From an uncultured Aquimarina sp. (GTDB lineage Bacteria > Bacteroidota > Bacteroidia > Flavobacteriales > Flavobacteriaceae): a stretch of 64,000 bases of DNA. The notes beneath the pieces were generated by a model. It saw only the letters and a program-made list of their open reading frames with translations, did not search any database and had not been told where the DNA came from. The stretch spans positions 372,001 to 436,000 of the forward strand of contig CANMSO010000002.1 of NCBI GenBank assembly GCA_947500545.1, read 5' to 3'. How positions within the stretch are numbered: the stretch's first letter is position 1; the number at the start of each line of letters is the position of its first letter. This document shows positions 1 through 9,014 of the stretch, in pieces. Both the position numbers and the translations under genes were made by a program.

Positions 1-301
1 CTTTTTCTTTAAAAAAGATATCCTCTTCTCTTTCCTCAATGAGCTCTTTTGTTAATAATACTCTTTCGTTATTAAGATCTTTACGCATTTCTTCAACATC
101 TTTCAATTCTGCTTCTATCTCAACCTTCCATTTCTGTACTTTGGTTTCAAGCTCTGATGAAGCTTCATTATAATCCGCAACATTCTCCAGAATGTAATCC
201 ATATCAATATAACCAATTCTGATACCTTTTTGAGCGTTTATCGAACTTGAAAAAAATAGCAAGCATGTCGCTGCAAATACTAAAAGAACCTTTGTTTTCA
301 T
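1..301 (-). CDS. OmpH/Skp family periplasmic chaperone (partial)
   Basis: This is the first 100 codons of a gene that runs off the left edge. It starts at the ATG at 299-301 and encodes MKTKVLLVFAATCLLFFSSS followed by INAQ, a clear signal peptide ending near residue 24. Next comes RIGYIDMDYILENV, the typical opening of OmpH/Skp proteins, and then a highly charged heptad-like stretch (ELETKVQKWKVEIEAELKD) expected of the long helical arms. Skp-like proteins bind unfolded outer-membrane proteins in the periplasm and hand them to the BAM complex. It lies 36 nt downstream of bamA on the same strand, the usual flavobacterial order. The family assignment is firm; the C-terminal half is not visible. 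Confidence 0.88.
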   Translation of the reverse strand, partial: MKTKVLLVFAATCLLFFSSSINAQKGIRIGYIDMDYILENVADYNEASSELETKVQKWKVEIEAELKDVEEMRKDLNNERVLLTKELIEEREEDIFFKEK

Positions 302-337
302 AACTTTGTTTGTTTATAGAAATAATCGTGCCAAAAC

Positions 338-2971
338 TTAAAACTGCTGTCCTATAATAAAGTGAGTTTCCCAACCATTTGGTTCACTTGTCCCAGGAAT
401 TGGATCAAACCCATATCCGAAATCAATACCTAATAATCCAAAAGCTGGCATAAATATACGTATTCCTGCTCCAGCAGAACGGTTTAATTGAAAAGGATTA
501 AACCCTTTGAAGCTGTCATAAGAAGCACCACCTTCTAAAAACCCTAACATGTAAATAGATGCTGCAGGTTTTAATGTAATAGGATAACGAAGCTCTAACG
601 AGTATTTATTATAAATTGTTGCACCATCTCCATCAAAATCTTGATCATTTGGTCTACTTAATGGAATTATTGATTGATTTGGGTACCCTCTTAAGGCTAC
701 AACCTCTCTACCATCTAAACTAGTGGCTCCTAGACCATCACCTCCCAAGAAGAATCGTTCGAAAGGTATATTTCCTCTGTCATTGTTGTAGGCTCCCAGG
801 AAACCATACTCTGCTCTTGTTTTTAAAACTAAGGGTTTTTTTCCTAAATTAATTAGACTAGTGTACCAAGTACCGTCAAATTTGATTTTGTAATATTCAA
901 GCCACTTAAAACGTTCTTGATCAATTTCTCCAATTTCATCATCTATTTCTTCATTTCTAACTTGATTTCTAGTATCACTAAGATCAAGGTTATTTTGTTC
1001 TTCTTCCAAATCATCTCGTTGGGATGCCAATTCACTATAATCTGTTCCATCCCAAAGTGAATATGGCAATGAAAGTTTTGCAACTATATTAAACTCTGAT
1101 CCTCCAATTGGAAAAATAGGATTTACTGTAGTGTTATTACGATTAAGACCAATAGTGTAGGACAGGTCATTAGATGATCCATTACCAAAAGTAAATAATC
1201 TAGTAACATAATTTTTCAAGTTGTAATGTCTAATACTTACGGCTTGAGATAATGTAAAATAATTATCTGGCCAATTAAGTCTTTTTGCGATACCAAGAGA
1301 ACCACCTGTTATCAAGAATTTACTATCTCTGTCAACATCACGATTTCTATTATTGAATAAAAATTGAATGGTATGAGAAAATGAAGTAGAAAGTTGATAA
1401 GGTCTCTTTCCTCCTAACCATGGTTCTATAAAGGAAAGACTATACGTTTGAAAAAATCTACTGGCCTGCGCTCTTAATCTTAGTGTTTGACCATCTCCCA
1501 TAGGTAATGGACTATAAGCTTCACCTTTAAAAATGTTTCTAATAGAGAAGTTGTTAAAAGCTAATCCTAGTGTTCCAACAAAACCACCCCCACCAAAACC
1601 TCCTTGAAGCTCGATTTGACTGGATCCTTTCTCTACTACAGGATAATTAATATCAATTGTTCCTGCTTGTGGATTTGCATTTTTGAACTGAGGTTCTAAT
1701 TGTTCAGGGTCAAAGAAACCTAGTTGGCCTATCTCACGAACAGTTCTTACAACCAAATCCTTGCTATATCGCTGTCCAGGTTTTGTTCTTAAAATTCTAT
1801 ATACTACGTGATCATTTGTTTTGTCATTTCCGGTAACGGTAATATGATCAAAATAGGTTAATTTTCCTTCACGGATTCTAATTTCAAAATCAATAGTGTC
1901 ATTATATACTCTGGTCTCAACGGCATCGATACTCGAGAATAAATATCCGTTGTTTTGATATAGGTTAGTAAGATCATTAGCATCGGGTTTTGTATTATCG
2001 GCAATCTGTTTTTCAAGAAGAACGCCATTGTATACATCTCCTTTTTTAATCACCAATTGTCTTGCCAACTGTTGATCTGTATATACGCTATTACCTAAGA
2101 AATTAATATTACCGAAATAATATCTATTTCCTTCTTCGATGTTTAAATTTAAAGATACACTATTGTCATCTTCTACGATTAAAGTGTCAGAGATTACTCT
2201 GGCATCTCTATATCCTTTCTCTTTGTATTTTGTAACAATATTATCTTTATCGTCTTGATAATCTGTTTTAATATATTTTGAACGCTTCCAGAATCTATAC
2301 CATTTCTTTTGCTTTGTGTTTTTCATTGCACTACGCACTTTGGCATCTGAAAGTTGCTGGTTACTATTAATATTAATTTTGTCAACTTTTACTCGCTCGC
2401 CTTTATCTATTCGAACAAGCATATTTACTTTATTGGTGGCAACTGTATCTTTTACTGAGGTAGTATTTATAACAACTTTGGTATTAAGAAAACCTTCTTT
2501 TTTGTACTTATTAGAAATAAAATTGCGAGTTGTGGTAATAAGGTTTTCAGTAACTTTTGTACCTTTTGTCAACCCGTTGTCTTTGATTAACTCTGCAGCT
2601 TTATTTTTCTTTACTCCTTCAATACGTGCTTCGCTTAGCTCAGGAACTTCTTGTATGTTGATTTCCAAATCCGCAACTTCACCATCTACATTAGTGATAT
2701 AAAAGTTGATATCGCTAAATAACTCGAGATCCCATAATTTTTTGATGACTTTGCTGATTTTGTCACCGGGTAGAAAAATGCGTTCTCCTTTCTTAAGTCC
2801 TGTGAATGTAATTACAGTATTCTCATTATAGGTGGTCGTTCCGGTAACTTTAATATCTCCAATAATATATTCTTTTCCGTTTGCACCAGATAAATTTTGT
2901 GCTGAAAGTGATAATGAGGTTATTAATAAGGCGAGTACCGCGATATACTTGATAGGTAATTTTTTTGTCAT
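338..2971 (-). CDS. bamA: Outer membrane protein assembly factor BamA (Omp85)
   Basis: BamA is the central beta-barrel of the BAM complex, which inserts outer-membrane proteins. The signal peptide MTKKLPIKYIAVLALL...SLSAQ is followed by several POTRA-like repeats (first at YIIGDIKVTGTTTYNENTV, later FGNINFLGNSVYTD and FDHITVTGNDKTNDHVV). A C-terminal barrel has the conserved ALRGYPN segment (the VRGF/Y loop motif) and ends in aromatic F. I chose the ATG at 2971 (877 aa). An in-frame TTG 11 codons upstream would overlap uppS and would put a charged stretch before the signal peptide. Five nucleotides or fewer separate it from uppS, and an OmpH gene follows, so the cluster is probably co-transcribed. 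An acidic, Glu/Asn/Gln-rich insertion (LEEEQNNLDLSDTRNQ) sits in the barrel part and is probably a loop. Confidence 0.95.
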   Translation of the reverse strand: MTKKLPIKYIAVLALLITSLSLSAQNLSGANGKEYIIGDIKVTGTTTYNENTVITFTGLKKGERIFLPGDKISKVIKKLWDLELFSDINFYITNVDGEVADLEINIQEVPELSEARIEGVKKNKAAELIKDNGLTKGTKVTENLITTTRNFISNKYKKEGFLNTKVVINTTSVKDTVATNKVNMLVRIDKGERVKVDKININSNQQLSDAKVRSAMKNTKQKKWYRFWKRSKYIKTDYQDDKDNIVTKYKEKGYRDARVISDTLIVEDDNSVSLNLNIEEGNRYYFGNINFLGNSVYTDQQLARQLVIKKGDVYNGVLLEKQIADNTKPDANDLTNLYQNNGYLFSSIDAVETRVYNDTIDFEIRIREGKLTYFDHITVTGNDKTNDHVVYRILRTKPGQRYSKDLVVRTVREIGQLGFFDPEQLEPQFKNANPQAGTIDINYPVVEKGSSQIELQGGFGGGGFVGTLGLAFNNFSIRNIFKGEAYSPLPMGDGQTLRLRAQASRFFQTYSLSFIEPWLGGKRPYQLSTSFSHTIQFLFNNRNRDVDRDSKFLITGGSLGIAKRLNWPDNYFTLSQAVSIRHYNLKNYVTRLFTFGNGSSNDLSYTIGLNRNNTTVNPIFPIGGSEFNIVAKLSLPYSLWDGTDYSELASQRDDLEEEQNNLDLSDTRNQVRNEEIDDEIGEIDQERFKWLEYYKIKFDGTWYTSLINLGKKPLVLKTRAEYGFLGAYNNDRGNIPFERFFLGGDGLGATSLDGREVVALRGYPNQSIIPLSRPNDQDFDGDGATIYNKYSLELRYPITLKPAASIYMLGFLEGGASYDSFKGFNPFQLNRSAGAGIRIFMPAFGLLGIDFGYGFDPIPGTSEPNGWETHFIIGQQF

Positions 2972-2975
2972 TTCT

Positions 2976-3713
2976 TTAACTGAGCTGCTCACTAGTTTTT
3001 CCAAATCTTCTTTCTCTTTTTTGATAATTCAATATGGCTTCGAATAAATCTGTTCTTTTAAAATCCGGCCATAAGATCTCTGTAAAATATAATTCTGCAT
3101 ATGCTATCTGCCACAGCAAGAAATTACTGATACGTTGTTCTCCACTGGTACGTATCAATAAGTCTACATCTGGTAGGTTTTTAGTATACAAATGCTCATT
3201 AATGACTGATTCATTTATGAGATGTGGCGAAATTACACCATTTTTAACTTTAATACTTATTTCTTCAATAGTTTTTATTAGCTCTTCTCTGCTTCCATAA
3301 CTAAGAGCGAGGGTGAGGGTCATGTGGCTATTAGATTTGGTTTTTTCTATAACCTCCATAAGCTCTCTTCTTGCCTTTTCGGGCAAAGATTGCAAATTTC
3401 CGATAGCATTGAGCTTTATGTTGTTTTTCTGAAGTGTTTTTATTTCTTTCTTTAATGAACTTACTAAAAGTTTCATTAGAGTGTCTACTTCGAGCTTTGG
3501 TCTATTCCAGTTTTCGGTAGAAAATGCATAAAGCGTAAGGTGTTTAACTCCTATTTCTGCACTTCCTTCAACCGCTTCTCGCACTGCTTTTGTTCCTCTT
3601 TCATGACCTACAGCTCTAAATAAGCCTTTCTTTTTGGCCCATCGGCCATTGCCGTCCATAATTATGGCTACGTGTTTAGGGATATTAGAGTTTAATTGTT
3701 TTTTATCAGCCAT
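2976..3713 (-). CDS. uppS: Isoprenyl transferase / undecaprenyl diphosphate synthase
   Basis: This cis-prenyltransferase condenses isopentenyl diphosphate onto farnesyl diphosphate to make the C55 lipid carrier for peptidoglycan and O-antigen synthesis. The signature IPKHVAIIMDGNGRWAKKKG is near the N-terminus and contains the catalytic Asp of MDGNGRWA. Further family motifs are LTLYAFSTENWNRP and, near the C-terminus, DLLIRTSGEQRISNFLLWQ and YAELYF. I prefer the ATG at 3713 (MADKKQ, 245 aa), which starts 5 nt after the preceding gene ends. The ATG at 3737 would add eight residues and overlap that gene. It sits between a DUF6089 gene and bamA, the standard flavobacterial order. The assignment is secure. 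Confidence 0.95.
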   Translation of the reverse strand: MADKKQLNSNIPKHVAIIMDGNGRWAKKKGLFRAVGHERGTKAVREAVEGSAEIGVKHLTLYAFSTENWNRPKLEVDTLMKLLVSSLKKEIKTLQKNNIKLNAIGNLQSLPEKARRELMEVIEKTKSNSHMTLTLALSYGSREELIKTIEEISIKVKNGVISPHLINESVINEHLYTKNLPDVDLLIRTSGEQRISNFLLWQIAYAELYFTEILWPDFKRTDLFEAILNYQKRERRFGKTSEQLS

Positions 3714-3718
3714 CGTTT

Positions 3719-4396
3719 TTAGAAAGCGCAATAACATGGTATTCTACCCCAGGTGTAGGACAATGTTATGCCGGTAAACATGTACCAGTCATTATTATTT
3801 AAATTACCAAACCCTGTGCCAAAACTACTGTCAGGGTCACTACCGTCTATATTATCTGTAAATGTATATCTAGCGCCAATTTCGGCACCAATAACAAATT
3901 TTCTACCCAATGTTTTTTTAATTCCCACAACCATAGGAATGGCAAAACTCCATTTATCACTATAGGCATTAATTTCGTTATTAGCATCTATTGCCGAAGC
4001 GCCATAATTAAAAGTGGTAAGTCCCGTATATAAGTATGGAGTAAATTGGGATTTTCCATCATAAAGAAACCAATCCCAGAAATTAAACTCTATACCTAAT
4101 GATACTTCTTTTACAGAATTATTAAAACTTAGTCCTCGTTGTTTTCTCCTATCATCTCCTTTACTATCATCTCCATTTAATTCGGCATATAAAAATGAAG
4201 CACGAAAAGCGTGTCGCTTACTTCTATTCCATTTTGCAATACCACCAAAGGCAATGTCATTGGGTGAAATATAGTGTGTTGATCCAACATCTCCTATATA
4301 GTTAGCTCCCCCTGCCATTATACCTACTTCATAGGTTTGTGACGTTATAGACTGTACAAAAAACAGAACAATTATAAATGATGTTAAGTATCTCAT
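3719..4396 (-). CDS. DUF6089 family outer-membrane beta-barrel protein
   Basis: The 225-aa secreted protein has a signal peptide (MRYLTSFIIVLFFVQSITSQ) followed by alternating hydrophobic and polar segments typical of a small outer-membrane beta-barrel: YEVGIMAGGANYIGDVG, FAIPMVVGIKKTLGRKFVIG, WYMFTGITLSYTWGRIPCYC. The opening T-YEVG-xMAGGANYIGD is characteristic of the DUF6089 family, which in Flavobacteriia lies directly upstream of uppS and bamA, as here. No enzymatic motif is visible, and the molecular function is unknown. A role in envelope biogenesis is inferred only from the neighbours. It is separated by about 100 nt from nadK upstream. Confidence 0.82.
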   Translation of the reverse strand: MRYLTSFIIVLFFVQSITSQTYEVGIMAGGANYIGDVGSTHYISPNDIAFGGIAKWNRSKRHAFRASFLYAELNGDDSKGDDRRKQRGLSFNNSVKEVSLGIEFNFWDWFLYDGKSQFTPYLYTGLTTFNYGASAIDANNEINAYSDKWSFAIPMVVGIKKTLGRKFVIGAEIGARYTFTDNIDGSDPDSSFGTGFGNLNNNDWYMFTGITLSYTWGRIPCYCAF

Positions 4397-4496
4397 AGAT
4401 TTTCAAAAGTTTGCAAATATAACAATTAACTTTACTACACAAGAATTTGAGTAAAATAGTATGAACTAAAAAACACTTTTTAGTAGATTTTATTGC

Positions 4497-5381
4497 CTAA
4501 TTGCGTTTATCTTCCCCCCAAAGCATCTTTTTTCGTAAAGTTTTTAGAAAACTATTGTCATGCAAAACAACCATATTGATTTTGAACGGAGCTTTTTTTA
4601 TTATTACAGTGGTGTCATTGGGTAGTGTATGAATTCTTGAATCCAAAGAAACTAAATAACTATCTTCTCTTCCTGAAATCTGTAATTTAATTTCTTGGTT
4701 ATCAGGGATCACTAGTGGTCTGGCGTTTAGGTTATGTGGGGCTATAGGGGTGAGTACCATGCTTTCGGCTTCGGGTATGATAACTGGGCCGCCACAACTC
4801 AGTGAATATCCTGTAGACCCGGTTGGTGTTGAGACTATTAAGCCATCAGCCCAGTAAGAAGTAAGAAATTCATTGTTAAGACTAGTATGCACTGTTATCA
4901 TAGATGTAGTGTTTCGTCTGCTTACTGCAATCTCATTCATTGCAAAGTTAAGTACACCAAATTCTTTAGAGGGAGGTGAAGTTTCTATGGTAACAAGACT
5001 TCTTGATGAAGTATAAAACTTTTTGTTTAATATTAATTCTATACTGTCTTTTATTTCTTCTTTTTGAATAGTTGCTAAAAAACCAAGTCTCCCAGTGTTG
5101 ATTCCTGCAATCGGGATTCCTAAATCTCTTACATACGTTATTGTTTTTAAAATTGTACCATCACCTCCAATACTGAAAAAAAGATCATAAGATTTATCTA
5201 ATTCTTCAAATGTGCTGAAATGAGAGTATGATTTGTCTATTTCATCATGAAGATTAATGAGTTCTAAAAAGTTCTTTTCAATTACCACTTCGACACCATT
5301 TTTATCTAGTGTTTCCAAAAGTTGCTGAATATAAATTCCAGAATGTTTATGATAGAACTGGCCATATATACCGATCTTCAT
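4497..5381 (-). CDS. nadK: NAD kinase
   Basis: NAD kinase phosphorylates NAD to NADP in the cytoplasm. The diagnostic GGDGT motif (residues 72-76, SIGGDGTILKT) and NTGRLGFLA (95-103) are present. The second conserved block, DGLIVSTPTGSTGYSLSCGGP, lies in the middle of the C-terminal domain. The 294-aa length is normal for bacterial NadK. The ATG at 5381 opens MKIGIYGQF, matching the usual N-terminal beta strand. It is 29 nt downstream of a CBS-domain gene on the same strand; that CBS-nadK pairing is common in Flavobacteriaceae and suggests co-transcription. Nothing is missing. Confidence 0.96.
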   Translation of the reverse strand: MKIGIYGQFYHKHSGIYIQQLLETLDKNGVEVVIEKNFLELINLHDEIDKSYSHFSTFEELDKSYDLFFSIGGDGTILKTITYVRDLGIPIAGINTGRLGFLATIQKEEIKDSIELILNKKFYTSSRSLVTIETSPPSKEFGVLNFAMNEIAVSRRNTTSMITVHTSLNNEFLTSYWADGLIVSTPTGSTGYSLSCGGPVIIPEAESMVLTPIAPHNLNARPLVIPDNQEIKLQISGREDSYLVSLDSRIHTLPNDTTVIIKKAPFKINMVVLHDNSFLKTLRKKMLWGEDKRN

Positions 5382-5410
5382 AATAGTTTGATTTGTGTTA
5401 GTTAAATGCC

Positions 5411-6067
5411 TTAAATATTCAAGTATTTTTCTAAATATTGAGATCTTTCCTTAAGGTTGGTTAAAAAGCTGTCTTCATGGTGTTTAGAAACAATATTGTA
5501 GCTATATCTTCTAAAAGTTTGAACTATATTATTAATGTCACTATCATTAATTTTGATAGTGATTTGGGCTACATCATTTTCCATATTAGAAATAAATAAT
5601 CCTAAAACTTTTGCATTATTTGATTCTATAATTTGTGAAACTTCACTGAAAGAATAATCCAAGATACCTTTCTCAACGATTAAAATATTTCCTGGCTCAC
5701 TAAGAAAGGGGGTTTCGTTAAAAAGATTCATAATATCGCCTAGCTCGAAAAACCCTAAATAGCTATTATCATCATCAAGAACCGGCATGATGTTAGAGTG
5801 ATTTTGAGCAAAAGCTTCAAGTATATCGATCCAATTATTATCTTTTCTTACAAAAAAACCTTCAAGTGCATATTGATAAGCATCTAATGTTTTATCCGTT
5901 TCAAAACATCTAATATCTGCTTCTGAGATGCAACCAAGATAGGTTTGTTCTTTTATAACCGGAAAATGAGTATATGTAAGTTCATTAAATAATAATTGCG
6001 CATCTGTAACCTTAACAGTGATATCGAGAGGTTCTATTTCATTAACAATGTACAAATTCGTTTTCAT
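5411..6067 (-). CDS. CBS domain-containing protein
   Basis: The 218-aa soluble protein has two CBS motifs in its first 130 residues. The first includes LLFNELTYTHFPVIKEQTYLG, the second WIDILEAFAQNHSNIMPVLD and YLGFFELGDIM. The last third (NILIVEKGILDYSFSEVSQI ... QITIKINDSDINNIVQTFRR) looks like an ACT-like regulatory domain. CBS pairs usually bind adenine nucleotides, so regulation of the adjacent NAD kinase or of another enzyme by adenylate level is possible but is inference only. The gene is divergent from pdxJ across a 101-nt spacer and precedes nadK by 29 nt. Confidence 0.87.
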   Translation of the reverse strand: MKTNLYIVNEIEPLDITVKVTDAQLLFNELTYTHFPVIKEQTYLGCISEADIRCFETDKTLDAYQYALEGFFVRKDNNWIDILEAFAQNHSNIMPVLDDDNSYLGFFELGDIMNLFNETPFLSEPGNILIVEKGILDYSFSEVSQIIESNNAKVLGLFISNMENDVAQITIKINDSDINNIVQTFRRYSYNIVSKHHEDSFLTNLKERSQYLEKYLNI

Positions 6068-6133
6068 AATTTATGGGGAGCTATATTATGCAAAATAATC
6101 AAAAAATATACAATCAAGGCGTTCTCAAGTTTG

Positions 6134-6141
6134 TATTTTTG
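6134..6141 (+). promoter_or_regulatory. Candidate -7 element upstream of pdxJ
   Basis: TATTTTTG matches the Bacteroidota -7 consensus TAnnTTTG and lies 28 nt before the pdxJ ATG. I see no good TTG -33 element at the expected 17-19 bp upstream, so this is a weak call. Confidence 0.4.
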
Positions 6142-6168
6142 CTTTTTTAGATAAAGACATCAAAAACT

Positions 6169-6882
6169 ATGACAAAGTTAAGTGTTAACATTAATAAAAT
6201 TGCAACATTACGTAATTCTAGAGGCGGGGATACGCCAAATTTGCTAAAAGTGGCTAAGGATATTCAGGTTTTTGGGGGAGAAGGAATTACTATCCACCCT
6301 AGGCCAGATGAAAGGCATATTAAATATCAAGATGCATACGATCTAAAACCAATAGTAGATACAGAGTATAATATAGAAGGGAATCCAATATCTAAATTTG
6401 TGGATTTGGTTTTGGCAGTAAAACCTACTCAAGTAACTCTAGTGCCGGATGCGGTTGATGCAATAACCAGTAATGCTGGTTGGGATACAAAAAAAAATAA
6501 AGATTTTTTGATTGAAGTAATATCAGAATTTAAACGTAATGATATAAGGACTTCTATTTTTGTGGATCCGGTTACGGATATGATTGAAGGTGCTGCAGAA
6601 ACGGGAACGGATAGAATTGAATTATACACCGAAGAGTTTGCTTCAGAATATGCTAAAGGAAATAAGACTTCAATACTACCTTATGCCCAATGCGCGCAAT
6701 TGGCTATTAATCTTGGGCTTGGTGTTAATGCAGGTCATGACCTATCTTTAGATAACATTCAGTTTTTTAAAGAAAACATACCAGGGCTTCTAGAGGTTTC
6801 AATTGGACATGCTTTGATAAGTGAATCAATTTACCTTGGGCTAGAGAATGTGATCAACATGTATTTGCATCGTCTTAAATAA
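6169..6882 (+). CDS. pdxJ: Pyridoxine 5'-phosphate synthase
   Basis: PdxJ condenses 1-deoxy-D-xylulose 5-phosphate with 3-amino-2-oxopropyl phosphate to form pyridoxine 5'-phosphate, the ring-closing step of de novo vitamin B6 synthesis. The 237-aa TIM-barrel protein shows the family opening LSVNINKIATLRNSRGGDTP, then GITIHPRPDERHIKYQD (catalytic His/Arg region), TLVPDA, RIELYTE and the phosphate-binding GLGVNAGHDLS near the C-terminus, and ends with SIGHALISESIYLGLENVI. Length and motifs are complete. An alpha/beta hydrolase gene follows after 8 nt and is probably co-transcribed. Confidence 0.96.
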   Translation: MTKLSVNINKIATLRNSRGGDTPNLLKVAKDIQVFGGEGITIHPRPDERHIKYQDAYDLKPIVDTEYNIEGNPISKFVDLVLAVKPTQVTLVPDAVDAITSNAGWDTKKNKDFLIEVISEFKRNDIRTSIFVDPVTDMIEGAAETGTDRIELYTEEFASEYAKGNKTSILPYAQCAQLAINLGLGVNAGHDLSLDNIQFFKENIPGLLEVSIGHALISESIYLGLENVINMYLHRLK

Positions 6883-6890
6883 ATAGGTTT

Positions 6891-7658
6891 ATGAGGTTAC
6901 ATGCTAATGTTTTTGGAGAAGGCGACCCATTTGTAATTCTTCATGGGTTCTTAGGAATGGGAGATAACTGGAAAACGCTAGGTAGAAAGATATCGGAACA
7001 AGGTTTTCAGGTTCATTTATTAGATCAGCGAAACCATGGAAGAAGTCCTCATGATAATGAGTTTAGTTATGAGGTCATGACTGAGGATTTGATGAGGTAT
7101 TGCAGTGAGAATAATTTAAAAGATATAGTGCTTCTTGGGCATTCGATGGGGGGTAAAACAGCAATGCTTTTTGCTGTAAAGCATGCTGATAGGGTTAAAA
7201 ATTTAATCGTGGCCGATATTGGACCAAAATACTATCCTTTGCACCATCAAGATATTTTGGATGGCTTAAGCTCTTTGGATTTTGAAATATTAAAAACAAG
7301 AGGGGAGACAGATGTTGAATTAAGTTATTATGTTCCTGATGTAGGAGTACGAATGTTTCTTCTTAAAAACTTGTACTGGAAAGAGAAAGGAGTGCTTGGG
7401 TTGCGATTAAATCTTGAGGCTTTGATTAAAAATGCAAATCAAATTGGGGTCGAGCTTTCAGAAGAATATAACTTCATGGGGTATACACTTTTTCTGAAAG
7501 GCGAAAAATCTAATTATATAGTAGAGGGTGATGAAGCAAGAATAAAAAGACAGTTCCCAAACTCAATTATTAACGAAATTTCTTCTGCTGGACATTGGTT
7601 GCATGCAGAGAACCCGGCAGACTTTTTGAATAATGTCTTAGAATTTATCAAAAAATAG
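6891..7658 (+). CDS. Alpha/beta fold hydrolase (YbfF-like esterase)
   Basis: The 255-aa cytoplasmic alpha/beta hydrolase has the oxyanion-hole segment LHGFLGMGDNW (residues 17-27), the strand LLDQRNHGRSPH, the nucleophile elbow GHSMGG with Ser85, and a catalytic-His region near the C-terminus (SAGHWLHAENP, His235 or His238). The DQRNHGRS-PH pattern is typical of the YbfF/ABHD11-like esterase group. The substrate is unknown. It starts 8 nt after pdxJ, a pairing often seen in Flavobacteriia, but no functional link with vitamin B6 is established. No signal peptide is seen. Confidence 0.88.
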   Translation: MRLHANVFGEGDPFVILHGFLGMGDNWKTLGRKISEQGFQVHLLDQRNHGRSPHDNEFSYEVMTEDLMRYCSENNLKDIVLLGHSMGGKTAMLFAVKHADRVKNLIVADIGPKYYPLHHQDILDGLSSLDFEILKTRGETDVELSYYVPDVGVRMFLLKNLYWKEKGVLGLRLNLEALIKNANQIGVELSEEYNFMGYTLFLKGEKSNYIVEGDEARIKRQFPNSIINEISSAGHWLHAENPADFLNNVLEFIKK

Positions 7659-7698
7659 ATCAAAAATGCTATGTATGCATAATATTATAATGATTTCG

Positions 7699-7728
7699 TT
7701 GGATAATTGGTATTTTCTTTTAAATTTG
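7699..7728 (+). promoter_or_regulatory. Promoter for the FadL-type gene
   Basis: A TTG at 7699-7701, a 19-bp spacer and TAAATTTG at 7721-7728 together match the Bacteroidota housekeeping promoter (TTG, about 19 bp, TAnnTTTG). The -7 element lies about 50 nt before the ATG at 7779. The call rests on motif and spacing only. Confidence 0.6.
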
Positions 7729-7778
7729 GACAATCAATTTTTCAAAATCCTATAAAACAAAAACAATTCTAATTAATT

Positions 7779-9011
7779 ATGAGAAAACTTTTATTATTAG
7801 TTCTATTCGTCTCGGTGACTATGGTCACCTATGCAGGTGGATATAGAGTTAGTGTGCAAGGACAGAGGGCAATGGCCATGGGGCACACAGGGGTAGCCGT
7901 AGTGAATAGTGCTGAGCTTGTATTCTTCAACCCAGCAGGTCTTGTGTACTTAGAAAACAAATTAAACGTTAGCGTTGGTGCAAGTGGAATTTTTACTGAT
8001 GTAATTTATCAAAATGAAGACTTAGGAATTTCTTCAGAAACAGATAATTCAGTGGGAACTCCTATTAACTTATATGCATCGTATCAGTTAACAGATTGGA
8101 TGTCTATTGGTCTTGGTGTATATACGCCTTATGGTAGCGAGGTTACCTGGCCTACAGATTGGGCAGGATCTCAATTAGTAAACAATATCGATTTGGCAGC
8201 TATTTATATTCAGCCAGTAGTTTCATTCAAGCTTTCAGATCATTTTAGTATTGGAGGTGGACCAATTTATGTTACAGGTTCTGTAAACTTTAATCGTAAT
8301 GCTTCTAGAACAACAACAGATATAGATGGAGTTCGATCTAATATTACAGTAGATGACTCTGGTGTTACTAATTGGGGATGGAGCGTTGGAGCTATGTTTA
8401 ATCCAACTGAAAATTTTCATTTAGGATTTAGCTATAGAAGTGAAATTATTATTGAATCTGAGGATGGAGAAGCTACTTTTGCAAACTTTCCAAATTCACC
8501 AGCAGCACCTGCAAATGGTACAACTTCTTTTAGAGCAGAACTTCCGTTGCCTGCAGAATTAACAGTAGGTTTATCTTATGAATACAAGAAATGGTTGTTT
8601 GCATTTGATTATAACAGACAGTTCTGGGATGTATATGAGTCTTTGGATATTACATTTGGTAATGGTCAAACTTCAATAAATCCTCGTAACTATAAAAACT
8701 CTTCAGTATATAGATTTGGATTGCAGTATGATGCAACCGAAAAAATTACACTTAGAGCAGGATACTATAGGGATGAATCTCCTGTGCAATCAGGATTTTT
8801 TGCTCCCGAGACACCACGTAATGATTCTGATGGATTTTCTGGTGGTTTAAGTTTTGCAATATCTTCTAAGTTGGCAATTGATGCTTCTTTCTTTTACCTA
8901 AGATTTGAAGAAATAGATGAATCTTATGATTTTGGAGATGGAGGACCTTTTGGAGGAACGTATAAATCAAGCGCATTTGCGCCAGGACTTGGTTTAACTT
9001 ATAAAATGTAA
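7779..9011 (+). CDS. OmpP1/FadL/TodX family outer-membrane transporter
   Basis: The 410-aa outer-membrane beta-barrel has a signal peptide (MRKLLLLVLFVSVTMVTYAG) and then the FadL-family N-terminal hatch region: GYRVSVQGQRAMAMGHTGVA and ELVFFNPAGLVYL. The AMGxxG and NPAG motifs are diagnostic. Many amphipathic strands follow (LSDHFSIGGGPIYVTG, WGWSVGAMFNPTENFHLGFSYRSEI, ITLRAGYYRDESPV), ending YKSSAFAPGLGLTYKM. The family moves long-chain fatty acids or other hydrophobic compounds across the outer membrane. The GDSL-like lipoprotein gene begins 3 nt after the stop, so the two may act together, for example in ester hydrolysis and lipid uptake (inference). Confidence 0.92.
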   Translation: MRKLLLLVLFVSVTMVTYAGGYRVSVQGQRAMAMGHTGVAVVNSAELVFFNPAGLVYLENKLNVSVGASGIFTDVIYQNEDLGISSETDNSVGTPINLYASYQLTDWMSIGLGVYTPYGSEVTWPTDWAGSQLVNNIDLAAIYIQPVVSFKLSDHFSIGGGPIYVTGSVNFNRNASRTTTDIDGVRSNITVDDSGVTNWGWSVGAMFNPTENFHLGFSYRSEIIIESEDGEATFANFPNSPAAPANGTTSFRAELPLPAELTVGLSYEYKKWLFAFDYNRQFWDVYESLDITFGNGQTSINPRNYKNSSVYRFGLQYDATEKITLRAGYYRDESPVQSGFFAPETPRNDSDGFSGGLSFAISSKLAIDASFFYLRFEEIDESYDFGDGGPFGGTYKSSAFAPGLGLTYKM

Positions 9012-9014
9012 CTA

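Noticed and set aside
2316..2702. Open frames on the strand opposite to bamA, and similar antisense frames elsewhere
   Set aside because: They are low-complexity shadows of well-supported genes without recognisable motifs or start context.
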